Position numbers and translations under genes: made by a program. The notes below the pieces were generated by a model. It saw only the letters and a list, made by a program, of their open reading frames with translations. It did no database searches and was not told the origin of the DNA. A DNA stretch of 64,000 nucleotides from the NCBI RefSeq assembly GCF_028209625.1, contig NZ_JAQLDU010000010.1, positions 33,731-97,730 of the forward strand. Direction: 5' to 3'. Each line of letters opens with the position of its first letter. Position 1 is the first letter of the stretch. This document shows, piece by piece, positions 18,832 to 27,007 of the stretch. The DNA comes from Collinsella aerofaciens. Lineage in GTDB: Bacteria; Actinomycetota; Coriobacteriia; Coriobacteriales; Coriobacteriaceae.

Positions 18832-19330
18832 CCAGTTCCTCCCAGGTTACGCGGATTTTATCGAGCATTTCGGCGAGGTCCTCGCGCTCGTCATGGGTGA
18901 GCGCGCTAAAGGCCTGCTCTCTAAAGCGAATGCGGGCCGCCTGCTCTACGTGGGCCTTTTCCCATCCCGCTTCGGTCAGGCGAATGGTGAGCTGCCGCCG
19001 GTCTTTGGGATTGCGGCTGCGCTCGATAAGGCCGGCGCATTCGATCTTGGAGAGAATCTCGGAAAGCGAACCGGGCTTAAGATCAAAGTGCAGGCCTAGT
19101 TCCTGCTGTGACATCTCGCCGTTTGGCTGCTTGGCGAGCAAGCAGACGATGGGGGCCTTTCCCGAGGCGCCGCCGCCGTGAAAGTGCAGAAAGTGGCCGC
19201 AGAAGCCCAGCCCGTTTAGGATGTGCTTGGCGAGCGCGTCTGATTGGGACTGTGCCGCGGGCGCATCTGCGGGTTCATGGGGGTCGCCGCCCGGCGTGTG
19301 GGGGCAGAGGCCGATGTGGTCATCGCACAT
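18824..19330 (-). CDS. MarR-family regulator of the ABC exporter
   Basis: 168 residues from the ATG at 19330 (AAGGAG 7 nt upstream; an 11-codon upstream extension is not needed). A winged-helix MarR core spans about 60-140 (MSQQELGLHFDLKPGSLSEI, then LIERSRNPKDRRQLTIRLT). The N-terminal 50 residues are His/Cys/Pro-rich and atypical (CDDHIGLCPHTPGGDPH), with a later HFLHFHGGG; metal or thiol sensing is possible but unproven. It probably represses its own operon through the dyad overlapping the promoter. Confidence 0.88.
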   Translation of the reverse strand: MCDDHIGLCPHTPGGDPHEPADAPAAQSQSDALAKHILNGLGFCGHFLHFHGGGASGKAPIVCLLAKQPNGEMSQQELGLHFDLKPGSLSEILSKIECAGLIERSRNPKDRRQLTIRLTEAGWEKAHVEQAARIRFREQAFSALTHDEREDLAEMLDKIRVTWEELDD

Positions 19331-19346
19331 GGTGTCGCTCCTTTCT

Positions 19347-19382
19347 TTAGTTAGGTAGTGCAATTGTTTTGTGCCTAACTAA
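19347..19382 (-). promoter_or_regulatory. MarR operator dyad
   Basis: TTAGTTAGG (19347-19355) and CCTAACTAA (19374-19382) form a perfect 9-bp inverted repeat overlapping and following the -10 element of the marR-ABC promoter. This suits autorepression. Confidence 0.75.
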
Positions 19383-19409
19383 TTTAGGAGTGCAAGAAAT
19401 AAATGTCAA
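19381..19409 (-). promoter_or_regulatory. Sigma70-type promoter of marR-ABC operon
   Basis: On the minus strand, a consensus -35 TTGACA (19404-19409), a 17-nt spacer and -10 TAAATT (19381-19386). It is located about 50 bp upstream of the marR start. Confidence 0.8.
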
Positions 19410-19426
19410 GGTACCAAACTTATTAA

Positions 19427-19565
19427 GTTACGGCGTTTTACCAAACGCCGTAACCGCTCGACGCTGCAAACGCTCCTAAGCGGCAATCTGATCCCTTGGG
19501 GACGAAGGAAAAGGTATCGTTTTGGGCTGCGATGATGCCTTTCGAAGCGGCCTTGCCAAAAACTA
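19427..19565 (+). repeat. TACC-loop structured repeat, copy 1 (degenerate)
   Basis: A hairpin GTTACGGCGTTT-TACC-AAACGCCGTAAC (19427-19454), then the family's GACGCTGCAAAC, GCGGCAATCTG and, near the end, TTGCCAAAA. The later stems of the family are not clearly kept. It lies upstream of the marR promoter, unlike the other copies, which follow stop codons. Confidence 0.6.
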
Positions 19566-19710
19566 TGCCTAATTACTACGATGAATCCAGCATCGCTGAC
19601 CACAACAGCTGTTTCTGAAAAAACGCAAGCTATCTACCTGCGGTTTTGTTGGAGAGAAATTCGCTGTGGTTGGAGGCGGGCGGTTAAACGTAGTAAATAG
19701 GCATAGTTTT
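19559..19710. repeat. 152-bp element bounded by 22-bp inverted repeats
   Basis: AAAACTATGCCTAATTACTA... (19559-19580) is the reverse complement of 19689-19710 with one mismatch. No ORF lies inside. The 560-bp gap between marR and the kinase gene is otherwise empty apart from the TACC-loop repeat and the marR promoter. Confidence 0.55.
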
Positions 19711-19890
19711 GAAATGGAGCTATATGAGTAGCATCAACTAGGCCGCTATGGAGCAAACAGCCCCCATTTCCGAAACCTTTCCGCAACAATTTGACCTCCA
19801 CGGCGCCACCGCCCGCCCACAACGCCTCCTGCGCTACACTTAGTCGCACTGTGGCGCTGCTGCGCCGTGCCCGAACCAAGGGAGACCCTC

Positions 19891-20715
19891 ATGAAGAATA
19901 CTCAGCTGCTGCTGATTAACGATATGTGCGGCTACGGCAAGGTCGCGCTTTCCGCCATGCTGCCGGTGCTGTCGCACATGGGCTACCGTATCCATAACCT
20001 GCCGACGGCACTTGTGTCCGATACGCTCAACTATCCCAAGTTCTACATCCACGACACCACCGAGTACGTGCGCCAGAGCCTCGCCATCTGGGAGGAGCTC
20101 GGCTTTGAGTTCGACGCCATCTCGACCGGCTTTATCGTGACCGAGGAAGAGACGCGTATCATCTCGGACTTTTGCCACCGCCGTGCGCAAAAGGGCACCA
20201 AGGTGTTCGTCGATCCCATCATGGGTGACAACGGCAAGCTCTATGCCGGTGTGCCCGAGTCCACGATTGGCCTTATGCGGCACCTGCTGGAGTGCGCAGA
20301 CTACGCGGTGCCCAACTACACCGAGGCCTGTCTGCTCGCCGATACGCCTATTGCAGAGCAGATCACGCCCGATGAGGCCCGCGCCCTTGTGGACGCCGTG
20401 CGCGAGCTGGGTGCCAAGTCGGTGGTCATTACGAGCGCCGTGGTAAATGGCACGAACGCGGTTATCGGTTACGACCATGTGGCGGGGGAGTACTTCACGA
20501 TTCCCTTTGAGCTCATTCCGGTCTATTTCCCGGGCACGGGCGACACGTTCTCGGCGGTGCTCATGGGCCGCGTTATGGCAGGTTGGAGTCTGCAGCGCGC
20601 GACGTCCGATGCCATGCGTGTGGTGGCTGAGCTTATCGAGCGCAATGCCGACCAAGAGGACAAGTCGGCCGGCCTTCCCATCGAGGCCTGCCTGGATGTG
20701 ATTGACCATGAGTAA
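19891..20715 (+). CDS. PdxY-like pyridoxal/pyridoxamine kinase (PfkB/ribokinase fold)
   Basis: 274 residues from the ATG at 19891 (AAGGGAGA upstream). The pattern of the PdxK/PdxY branch is clear: NDMCGYGKVAL at the N-terminus, VDPIMGDNGKLY (about 109-120), NYTEACLL, and the anion hole with catalytic Asp in FPGTGDTFSAVL near residue 215. It would phosphorylate B6 vitamers to feed pyridoxal phosphate salvage. The stop overlaps the next gene (ATGAGTAA), so the two are co-translated. A ThiD-like pyrimidine substrate is less likely. Confidence 0.85.
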   Translation: MKNTQLLLINDMCGYGKVALSAMLPVLSHMGYRIHNLPTALVSDTLNYPKFYIHDTTEYVRQSLAIWEELGFEFDAISTGFIVTEEETRIISDFCHRRAQKGTKVFVDPIMGDNGKLYAGVPESTIGLMRHLLECADYAVPNYTEACLLADTPIAEQITPDEARALVDAVRELGAKSVVITSAVVNGTNAVIGYDHVAGEYFTIPFELIPVYFPGTGDTFSAVLMGRVMAGWSLQRATSDAMRVVAELIERNADQEDKSAGLPIEACLDVIDHE

Positions 20716-21037
20716 CGCTGGCGAGGGCGGCGTCAAGCCTGCGGGCGAGAACAGGCCGCTCGGCGCGCCGCGTGGCAAGCGGCCGCGTATCCGCGTGAGC
20801 TGCGTGGACCAGCTGGGGACGTGCCGCTGCCACCATGGTCACAAGCCGGGCGACGTCTTTGACTTTGACCGAGACCGCGGCAAGATGTGCGCCATGGCCT
20901 GCCATGTGGGCTTTCCCTATATCGATATCCTGCGCTATGGCGGAGCCGTACCTGGCAACGAGCCTGGTACGGCAAAGTTCTGCTGCCCCGAGGTCGATAC
21001 GTTAAACGTCTGGCTCGCCGAGATCGTCGACGAATAG
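20708..21037 (+). CDS. Cys-rich TIGR04076-like protein
   Basis: 109 residues. The ATG at 20708 overlaps the kinase stop by 8 nt. Eight or so Cys residues are grouped (VSCVDQLGTCRCHHGHKPGD, KMCAMACHVGF, KFCCPEVD), as in the uncharacterised TIGR04076 family. The Cys/His clusters suggest metal or redox chemistry, but no function is established. Coupling to the B6 kinase is seen in sequence; its meaning is not known. Confidence 0.65.
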   Translation: MSNAGEGGVKPAGENRPLGAPRGKRPRIRVSCVDQLGTCRCHHGHKPGDVFDFDRDRGKMCAMACHVGFPYIDILRYGGAVPGNEPGTAKFCCPEVDTLNVWLAEIVDE

Positions 21038-21039
21038 CC

Positions 21040-21074
21040 GGATGCGACAAAGGGGCGGTCCCTTTGTCGCATCC
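21040..21074. repeat. REP-like hairpin, family A, copy 1
   Basis: GGATGCGACAAAGGG (21040-21054), loop GCGGT, and its exact complement (21060-21074), 2 nt after a stop codon. Related copies lie near 22589, 28241, 30621, 35529 and 42211. Confidence 0.75.
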
Positions 21075-21115
21075 GCCGGTGGTGCTCCTTCTTTTTTGCC
21101 TATAATCCTAAATCT

Positions 21116-21191
21116 CTGCATTTCATCCGATATTAGGTTCTAAAAACTCTGCATTTCATCGATAATCAAGCATATAAACTTTGCATTTCAT
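21116..21191 (+). promoter_or_regulatory. Three phased direct repeats upstream of ATPase gene
   Basis: [CT]TGCATTTCAT occurs at 21116, 21149 and 21181, spaced 33 and 32 bp (three helical turns). The spacers are A/T-rich. The array ends 25 bp before the ATG of the AAA+ ATPase gene, so it probably binds a regulator cooperatively on one DNA face. Confidence 0.6.
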
Positions 21192-21215
21192 TTGATGACA
21201 CTGAGGGGAGAGCCT

Positions 21216-22577
21216 ATGCTGCGTAGGAAAATAGCGGCAGAGCTGGAGCGTTGGCTGAAGTCTGCCGAGCAAAAGGCCTTATTCATTACGGGTTCTCGCC
21301 AGATCGGCAAAAGTTATTCGATTCGCGCATTTGGCAAAGCCAGCCATGCAACCTACATCGAACTCAACCTCATGGAAAACCGCCAGGCAAAAGATGCTCT
21401 TCTCGAGGCGCGAGATGCCGATGATTTCATCAGCAGGGTGACGCTTCTTTCGGGAAAGCCGATAGTGCCAGGCAAAACGCTCGTGTTTATCGATGAGGTC
21501 CAAGAGGCCCCCGACATCATGACGATGGCAAAGTTCCTTGTTGAGGACGGGAGGTGTCGCTGGGCGTTTTCGGGGTCAATGCTCGGGACCCAGTTCAAGG
21601 GCGTTAGGTCCTATCCCGTGGGATATGTTCACGAGCTTAGGATGTTCCCGCTCGATTTTGAGGAGTTTTGCTGGGCGATCGGGGTGAGCGAGGGAGCTCG
21701 CCAAACGATACGCGACGCGTGTATCAGCGAGAAGCCCATTCCTGACTACATTCATGACGCGATGATGGCAAACTTCAGGACCTATACCGTTGTCGGCGGA
21801 ATGCCAGAGGTCGTGCAGCGTTTCCTTGACACGCGGGGCGACCTTGCCTCTGTTCGTCAGCTACAGTCAGAACTCAACGAACAGTACCGGCGGGATATCT
21901 CCAAGTATGCAAGCGGGCGAGCCCTTCAGGTGCGGAGCATTTACGATCAGCTCCCTATTATGCTCGAGGGTGAAAACAAACGCTTCGTGCTCAATTCCAT
22001 TGACCCCAAGGCGCATTACGACAAGTACCAGCGAGATTTTGTCTGGCTCGTCGATGCCGGCGTTGCTCTCAAGGCCGATATCGTAACCGAGCCAAAGTCC
22101 CCGCTGCTTAAGACAGCGCGACCGTCCCAGTTCAAACTGTACCAGTCCGATACCGGGATGCTGATGGCCCGTTATCCCATCGGGGTCGCTCAGGCGGCGT
22201 ACCTCGACAGCAAGGAGCCCAACCTCGGCGGCGTGTACGAAAACGTGGTGGCTCAGCAGCTGGCTGCCCAGGGAAGAGGGCTGTATTACTACCAGACCAA
22301 GAAACGGGGCGAGGTCGATTTCGTGATTGACGGCCCAGATGGGACGGCTGTGCCCATCGAGGTTAAATCGGGGACGTATTACCATGCGCACGCCGCGTTG
22401 AACCATGTGCTTGAAACGGCCGAGTATGGCGTAAAGCGCGGGATTGTTTTCTCGAGAGGCAACGTTGAGCGTGACGGGGGCGTTCTCTATCTGCCTCTGT
22501 ATGCGACTTGGACCCTTCCGGATGTTTTGGGCGACTTCCGTGCCGAGGGGATAAAACTGGAGGTCAAACCTGTCTAG
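21216..22577 (+). CDS. AAA+ ATPase with C-terminal nuclease-like domain (AAA_14/DUF4143 type)
   Basis: 453 residues from the ATG at 21216 (GAGGGGAG upstream; a TTG 8 codons earlier lacks one). The Walker A-like loop is TGSRQIGKS (about residues 27-35) and Walker B is TLVFIDEVQEAP near 90. The C-terminal DUF4143 region (YENVVAQQLAAQG, then GEVDFVI and VPIEVKSG) resembles a PD-(D/E)XK fold with D and ExK. This family is widespread in gut anaerobes and is uncharacterised. It stands alone, with REP-like hairpins on both sides. Confidence 0.85.
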   Translation: MLRRKIAAELERWLKSAEQKALFITGSRQIGKSYSIRAFGKASHATYIELNLMENRQAKDALLEARDADDFISRVTLLSGKPIVPGKTLVFIDEVQEAPDIMTMAKFLVEDGRCRWAFSGSMLGTQFKGVRSYPVGYVHELRMFPLDFEEFCWAIGVSEGARQTIRDACISEKPIPDYIHDAMMANFRTYTVVGGMPEVVQRFLDTRGDLASVRQLQSELNEQYRRDISKYASGRALQVRSIYDQLPIMLEGENKRFVLNSIDPKAHYDKYQRDFVWLVDAGVALKADIVTEPKSPLLKTARPSQFKLYQSDTGMLMARYPIGVAQAAYLDSKEPNLGGVYENVVAQQLAAQGRGLYYYQTKKRGEVDFVIDGPDGTAVPIEVKSGTYYHAHAALNHVLETAEYGVKRGIVFSRGNVERDGGVLYLPLYATWTLPDVLGDFRAEGIKLEVKPV

Positions 22578-22588
22578 GGTCAGTCCCG

Positions 22589-22610
22589 AATGCGACAAAG
22601 GGACAGTCCC
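22589..22610. repeat. REP-like family A, truncated copy
   Basis: AATGCGACAAAGGGACAGTCCC keeps one full arm and the GGGA-CAG-TCCC core; the second arm is lost. It is 12 nt past the ATPase stop codon. Confidence 0.6.
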
Positions 22611-22618
22611 TCCCGCCG

Positions 22619-22680
22619 AGCGTGGATTTTCTCCCGTTTTAAGCGCGCTTAAACGCTCAAAGTGGGAGATGATCCACGCT
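22619..22680. terminator. Bidirectional terminator-like hairpin
   Basis: AGCGTGGAT (22619-22627) pairs with ATCCACGCT (22672-22680), with inner CTCCC/GGGAG pairs and a central AAGCGCGCTT palindrome. It separates the plus-strand ATPase gene from the convergent phosphatase gene. Confidence 0.55.
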
Positions 22681-22718
22681 GGGTGTATACCGATGGCGCG
22701 GCCCGTGCACTCGCGAAC

Positions 22719-23165
22719 CTACAGCTGCTCGAGCATGGCGGTGCAGCCGGCGAGCACATCGCGGTAGGTGGCATCGAAATTGCCGGTGTACCAAGGGTCG
22801 GCCACGTCGCCGGGGCGATCGGTCCAATCGAGCAGGCGAGAGATCTTGCCCTCGGGGTCCTTGCTAAAGATGCGCTGCAAGCCGCGGGTGTTCTCGTTAT
22901 CCATATAGACCATGTGGTCCCAGTCGCCATACTCCGCGCGGCGCACCTGACGAGCGCGATGCGCGACGACGGGAATCCCGACCTCGCGCAGCTTGGCAAC
23001 GGTGCCATGATGCGGCGGGTTGCCGATCTCCTCGGTCGACGTCGCGGCGGAGTCGATGGCAAACTCACCCTCGCGTCCGGCGCGGCGCACCAACTCGGTA
23101 AACACCGATTCAGCCATCGTCGAGCGGCAGATATTGCCGTGGCAGATAAACAGTACTTTTATCAA
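22719..23165 (-). CDS. Low-molecular-weight protein-tyrosine phosphatase
   Basis: 148 residues from a TTG start; AAGAAGGG lies 7 nt upstream. The catalytic P-loop CHGNICRS (Cys8 to Arg14, CX5R) and the general-acid loop ADPWYTG near residue 121 are both intact. It should dephosphorylate phosphotyrosine proteins; in many bacteria such enzymes act on capsule-linked kinases, but none is encoded nearby. Confidence 0.92.
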   Translation of the reverse strand: MIKVLFICHGNICRSTMAESVFTELVRRAGREGEFAIDSAATSTEEIGNPPHHGTVAKLREVGIPVVAHRARQVRRAEYGDWDHMVYMDNENTRGLQRIFSKDPEGKISRLLDWTDRPGDVADPWYTGNFDATYRDVLAGCTAMLEQL

Positions 23166-23352
23166 TTTGAACCCTTCTTAAGCTATGGGTGGATAGTTCT
23201 TGGACAGCGGGCCTTTCAATGTGCTTATGTGTATGTGCACGTGCCTCTGATGTAAAAGAAACGTTATACCGGATGAGGATATCAAATTGTTGGCTTAGGA
23301 TTTGGGGCGCAGCTCAGCCCATCCGAGCGGTCGCTGCTTCAGAGGGTTAGTC

Positions 23353-23481
23353 ATGAACGTTGGGGAGTCGCAACAATTTCGACGTGAGCTCTTTGAGCAT
23401 ATCAAGGTGGTGTACGACCGCACGATGGTCCATTCGACGCTGCGTTGCATGAGCCCCACTGAGTTCGAGGAAGACAATTGA
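23353..23481 (+). pseudogene. IS3-family transposase C-terminal remnant
   Basis: 43 codons that read as the end of an IS3 OrfB integrase core (RRELFEHIKVVYDRTMVHST, then LRCMSPTEFE). The DDE catalytic residues and all upstream parts are missing. It marks the left edge of a lower-GC accessory island. Bases 23166-23352 hold no gene. Confidence 0.8.
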
Positions 23482-23525
23482 GACCGGAGGACGAAGGCCG
23501 CCTAGGAGCGGCGTGGAGGTTGTTA

Positions 23526-23784
23526 ATGGAAGCGGCTAGATTCGATCTACTTCATCGCAAAATCCGACGACGGTGACCTTGCCTTCGTAGGCTGCGACAT
23601 TAAGAACCATGACGGAAACACGTTTTCCGATGAAGATATAGACCGCGACTTCCTTGAACGTATGACTCTGGCATACCTGGCGACCAATCCCGATGGCTCC
23701 GATTGCACAGTCCGCTTCGATAAGCTGTCCATACTCGTCATCGGCGAATCCGGGCGCTCATCCGTCACCACATCAACGCAATGA
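23526..23784 (+). pseudogene. Small decayed ORF of unknown function
   Basis: An 82-codon open frame (23539-23784) without a usable start reads DSIYFIAKSDDGDLAFVGCD and continues acidic. A GGAGG site and ATG at 23526 sit just upstream but in another frame, so a one-base indel after the fifth codon would explain it. I do not recognise the family. Confidence 0.4.
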
Positions 23785-23802
23785 GCCGCGAGTTCGTCTA
23801 AA

Positions 23803-23831
23803 TGCAAATCAGGCAGGGCCGTAAGGCTCCG
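23803..23831. terminator. Hairpin between decayed ORF and DGQHR gene
   Basis: CAGGC-A-GGGCC / GGCTCC-GCCTG with a GTAA loop, followed by AAAACGGG. It lies 15 nt past the stop of the minus-strand DGQHR gene and can end transcription from either side. Confidence 0.5.
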
Positions 23832-23845
23832 CCTGAAAACGGGTT

Positions 23846-26167
23846 TCACTCACTCGAACCTAGTTCAAAGCCCGGGGATAGCCATTGAACTATGGATGAA
23901 ATGTACTCGAATTCTGAACGTGTAATGCTTGCACCTGGCTTGTCCAGCTTATTTTGGTACTTCACCATATCGTTTATCCATTTGACGCTCTGGTCTTTCT
24001 TGCTTCTTTTTCCAAGAAACTCGGGTCTTGTGTAGACCTCTTTAAAGCCATCAGTCCAGTTGCTGCCGCTAATCGCGATAGCAGCACACTCGTCCATTGT
24101 CACCAGGTCCCATGTATCGATCGGCAAATCACCATTGCTTCTGTTTGCAACATTTGCCTGAGCAACTTTTGTAGAGAGCTTGATTACAAGCTTGCCAGGC
24201 AGTCCATTTGCCCGCCATTGAGGACCTTTTATCTCCAAGAGAGTATCAGCAGCGATCGATTTGACTCGATAGGAAATCTCACTGAGCATCGCTCTCGAAA
24301 CTCCATTATATTCCTTAGAATTATCTGCCCACCAGTTGCTCAATCCTGAAGGATTGAAGTCGTTGAAATGGTCGTGGATGGCTTTCTGAAGATAACGCCA
24401 ATGGTTGGTTGAACCCTTATCGCCGTATTGCCTCTTTATCTCGTTGCGGAGTTCGGGGGAAATGTTTCGATAGAAGTCAACTATTACCTCAAGAAAGGGC
24501 CGACACTGCTCTGTCAAAGCCTTTGCGTTTAGCGTCCGGGGATTGGCAATTCCTTGGTCATTCACGTATTGCACAATATCGCTTGATACATGGAGCAGTG
24601 CATAGACACCTGTGTTGATTGAAAGAATGCCCTGAGCTTCCTTTCCAAGGTCCCACTCCTGCTTCAGCTCTTTGCTGACATAGCCAAAGAATTCCATCAA
24701 GAATGGAACGACCAGATTTCGCGCGTATTCATTATCGCCATCTGCGTTATCCAGAAGACCAACCTTCGACGCTGTCGTTCCATCGAAATCGGTAAAGAAG
24801 TTGCCCTCTCTTAGGCCCTTGTCGATAGCCTCCATCGTGATACAGCGAGTATCCGTAGTTGCATTTTCACCGATAAGAACACGATCGTATAAAGGGGATC
24901 CAAGAGTTTCACCTAACTCCTGAGCAATTTTCAGGCGGAGCGCCTTTCTCCTTTCGGAATAATCGTCCGAGACCCATAGTCGATCAGCATCAAGCGTATT
25001 CCGCAGGTTTTTTGGAACTGCCTTCTGGTTCTCGTTGATCTCCATGAAGAGGTCAATCTGCTCTTTCTTGCTTAAATTCTCAAAGGCTACGACCGGGATG
25101 GTATTAGTCCGAGCGTATTCAGAATCGGAATAGCCATAGAGCCTGTGCTGCCCATCGATAATATATGCGGAACTATATCGTTTCGGGAGATGAAGTACTC
25201 CGATTTGAGTGTCACTATCAGTTTCGGAATACTTTAGATCGAACTGCAATCCTTTACGCTTCGGTGCATCGATGCTAACGATAATAGAATTGGGGAAGTA
25301 CCCACCGCCATCTACAAACTCCCGAATGGCTTTCAACCGGCTCTTTTTGATGATCCTATGATATGTAGGCATCATCCCTCTATTTGCGTCGCTTCGGTGC
25401 AGCACGTAACCAATCTTCAGCAAGCGCTCTGGTTCGATAGAGAAAGAGTAGTAAACATGACCTCCCATTTTTCCCTTAATAGCAGGAACCGTTGAGGGCA
25501 TTTCATCGATATTCCTACCCCTGAATAACCTGCCTAAAAACTGGTAACGAGCCGTTACCCCGAGATGCTTGGTTAAGCCGATGTAGTACTCAACAGTCTC
25601 TTCATCGAAATATTCGAATCCGGCATCTTCAAGTCTCGTCTTGTCCTGTTCTCCCAAGACAATGTTGTGTGTCGCCCAGATAAACTTGGTCTTTAGCTTT
25701 TTCCCGTACTGCTTTCGCACGGCCTTAATGATTTCGCCGATATTGCCCTTATAGGCATCAATCTCGGTCTTGAAATCCTTCTTCGACGCCTTCTCTGCCG
25801 TCTTGCACTCAACGATAATGGCAGTCTCGTCATCGACGGCAAAAACATCAATCTGCTGAGTAAGGTCTGGATTTGCCTTGCTATAGGAGATGACGAATTT
25901 GTCATCTCGATTCATTTTCGAGTAACCCATGCCATAAAGCATTAGCCAAACCTTGTTCACGAATCTTTCTCCAAGAGGCTTTTGCTTCTGGACGCGAATA
26001 AACCGCTCATCCTTGTATGTGCTGACGTATTCCCATCCGTCATTCTGAAGGGAGAGCAGAGCGTCCGCCCTTTGTCGCTGGTAGACGTAATCTTTGTTTC
26101 TGGCACGATATGCGGCAGTCAATTCGTTATCAGAAACGATGTTCTCCCAGAATTCCTTGTCGCTCAT
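23846..26167 (-). CDS. PD-(D/E)XK nuclease-like and DGQHR-domain protein
   Basis: 773 residues. Residues about 65-125 look like a restriction-endonuclease fold: QIDVFAVDDETAIIVECKT gives Asp107, Glu120 and Lys122 of a PD-(D/E)XK site. Residues 338-342 are DGQHR, the signature of the DndB/DpdB group related to ParB-like nucleases. About 430 further residues have no motif I can name. The ATG directly follows the TAA of the Dam-type methylase (no spacing), with AGGGGA inside its last codons, so the two proteins are coupled. Lower GC and A/T-ending codons mark it as acquired. It could be a restriction or defence effector; the function is inferred. Confidence 0.75.
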   Translation of the reverse strand: MSDKEFWENIVSDNELTAAYRARNKDYVYQRQRADALLSLQNDGWEYVSTYKDERFIRVQKQKPLGERFVNKVWLMLYGMGYSKMNRDDKFVISYSKANPDLTQQIDVFAVDDETAIIVECKTAEKASKKDFKTEIDAYKGNIGEIIKAVRKQYGKKLKTKFIWATHNIVLGEQDKTRLEDAGFEYFDEETVEYYIGLTKHLGVTARYQFLGRLFRGRNIDEMPSTVPAIKGKMGGHVYYSFSIEPERLLKIGYVLHRSDANRGMMPTYHRIIKKSRLKAIREFVDGGGYFPNSIIVSIDAPKRKGLQFDLKYSETDSDTQIGVLHLPKRYSSAYIIDGQHRLYGYSDSEYARTNTIPVVAFENLSKKEQIDLFMEINENQKAVPKNLRNTLDADRLWVSDDYSERRKALRLKIAQELGETLGSPLYDRVLIGENATTDTRCITMEAIDKGLREGNFFTDFDGTTASKVGLLDNADGDNEYARNLVVPFLMEFFGYVSKELKQEWDLGKEAQGILSINTGVYALLHVSSDIVQYVNDQGIANPRTLNAKALTEQCRPFLEVIVDFYRNISPELRNEIKRQYGDKGSTNHWRYLQKAIHDHFNDFNPSGLSNWWADNSKEYNGVSRAMLSEISYRVKSIAADTLLEIKGPQWRANGLPGKLVIKLSTKVAQANVANRSNGDLPIDTWDLVTMDECAAIAISGSNWTDGFKEVYTRPEFLGKRSKKDQSVKWINDMVKYQNKLDKPGASITRSEFEYISSIVQWLSPGFELGSSE

Positions 26168-27007
26168 TTATTCCCCTATCCTCGCTTGAGGAATATTAGT
26201 AAATATATATTCCTGAGTGTTTCCTCGACGTGCATTGCGACCACCTAAAGTGCTGCTGCGAGAAACATCTAGTTTGATACTGCCAGGAGAGAACAAGCCA
26301 TCAATTACTTCATGATGAGCGTTCGTAAGAATATAGAAGGCGCCAAGTTCGGAAATGGCGTCGATACAACTCTTCAATTCAAATTGGTCATCGAGAGAGA
26401 AAAGCTTCTTGTTGTATTCGATAAAACCATTGTTGTTGTGTGCGACCGTATACGGTGGATCGAGAAAAACAAGATCTCCGGCCTTTACGTCTTTTAGTGA
26501 TTCTTCAAAAGAACGAGCGAGTAGCGTTGCCCCCTGCAAAGCTTCGCTTGCATGGCGAATTCGCTGAAAATTAAATTTATAGCTGTCTTTTTTCCCGTAA
26601 GGCACATTGTATTGGCCTTTTCGATTAACCCTATAAATGCCGTTGAACGATGTTCTGTTCAAGTAAATAAACCGAGCGGCTCTTCGTATCGAATCATCCG
26701 GTTCCTCTGACCGTATGGCGTAATACTGATCTTCATTTACGGCCCACTCGTCAATAATCTTGATTACGCTCTCGACGTTATCGCGAACTTCTACGTAAGT
26801 GTTAATGAGTTCTTCGTTGATGTCCGAGAGGATCGCTCCGTCTGGAGACAAAGCAAAGAACACGGAGCCTCCGCCGAAAAATGGCTCGTGGTAATTATTG
26901 AAATCGAGGTCTTTAATCAAGCCCGGTAGGTATTTTATCAGCCAGTTCTTTCCTCCAGCCCACCGCAAGAACGGCTTTGAGCTTCTATTAAGGGAATGAT
27001 CCGACAT
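26168..27007 (-). CDS. D12-class DNA adenine N6-methyltransferase (Dam type)
   Basis: 279 residues. The SAM-binding FLRWAGGK motif (13-20) and the catalytic DPPY (183-186) are intact, in the alpha-class order of Dam/DpnII methylases. It is therefore predicted to make N6-methyladenine; the target site (GATC in many relatives) cannot be read. The start follows a modest GAGAG site. Paired with the nuclease-DGQHR gene downstream, it would protect self DNA, or mark DNA recognised by the partner. Composition is A/T-rich compared with the flanks. The 500 bp upstream to 27513 hold no convincing gene. Confidence 0.9.
   Translation of the reverse strand: MSDHSLNRSSKPFLRWAGGKNWLIKYLPGLIKDLDFNNYHEPFFGGGSVFFALSPDGAILSDINEELINTYVEVRDNVESVIKIIDEWAVNEDQYYAIRSEEPDDSIRRAARFIYLNRTSFNGIYRVNRKGQYNVPYGKKDSYKFNFQRIRHASEALQGATLLARSFEESLKDVKAGDLVFLDPPYTVAHNNNGFIEYNKKLFSLDDQFELKSCIDAISELGAFYILTNAHHEVIDGLFSPGSIKLDVSRSSTLGGRNARRGNTQEYIFTNIPQARIGE

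Noticed and set aside
21116..21191. Three ~33-bp-period repeats as a mini CRISPR
   Set aside because: Only about 11 bp is repeated, there are three units and no cas genes; operator sites are more likely.
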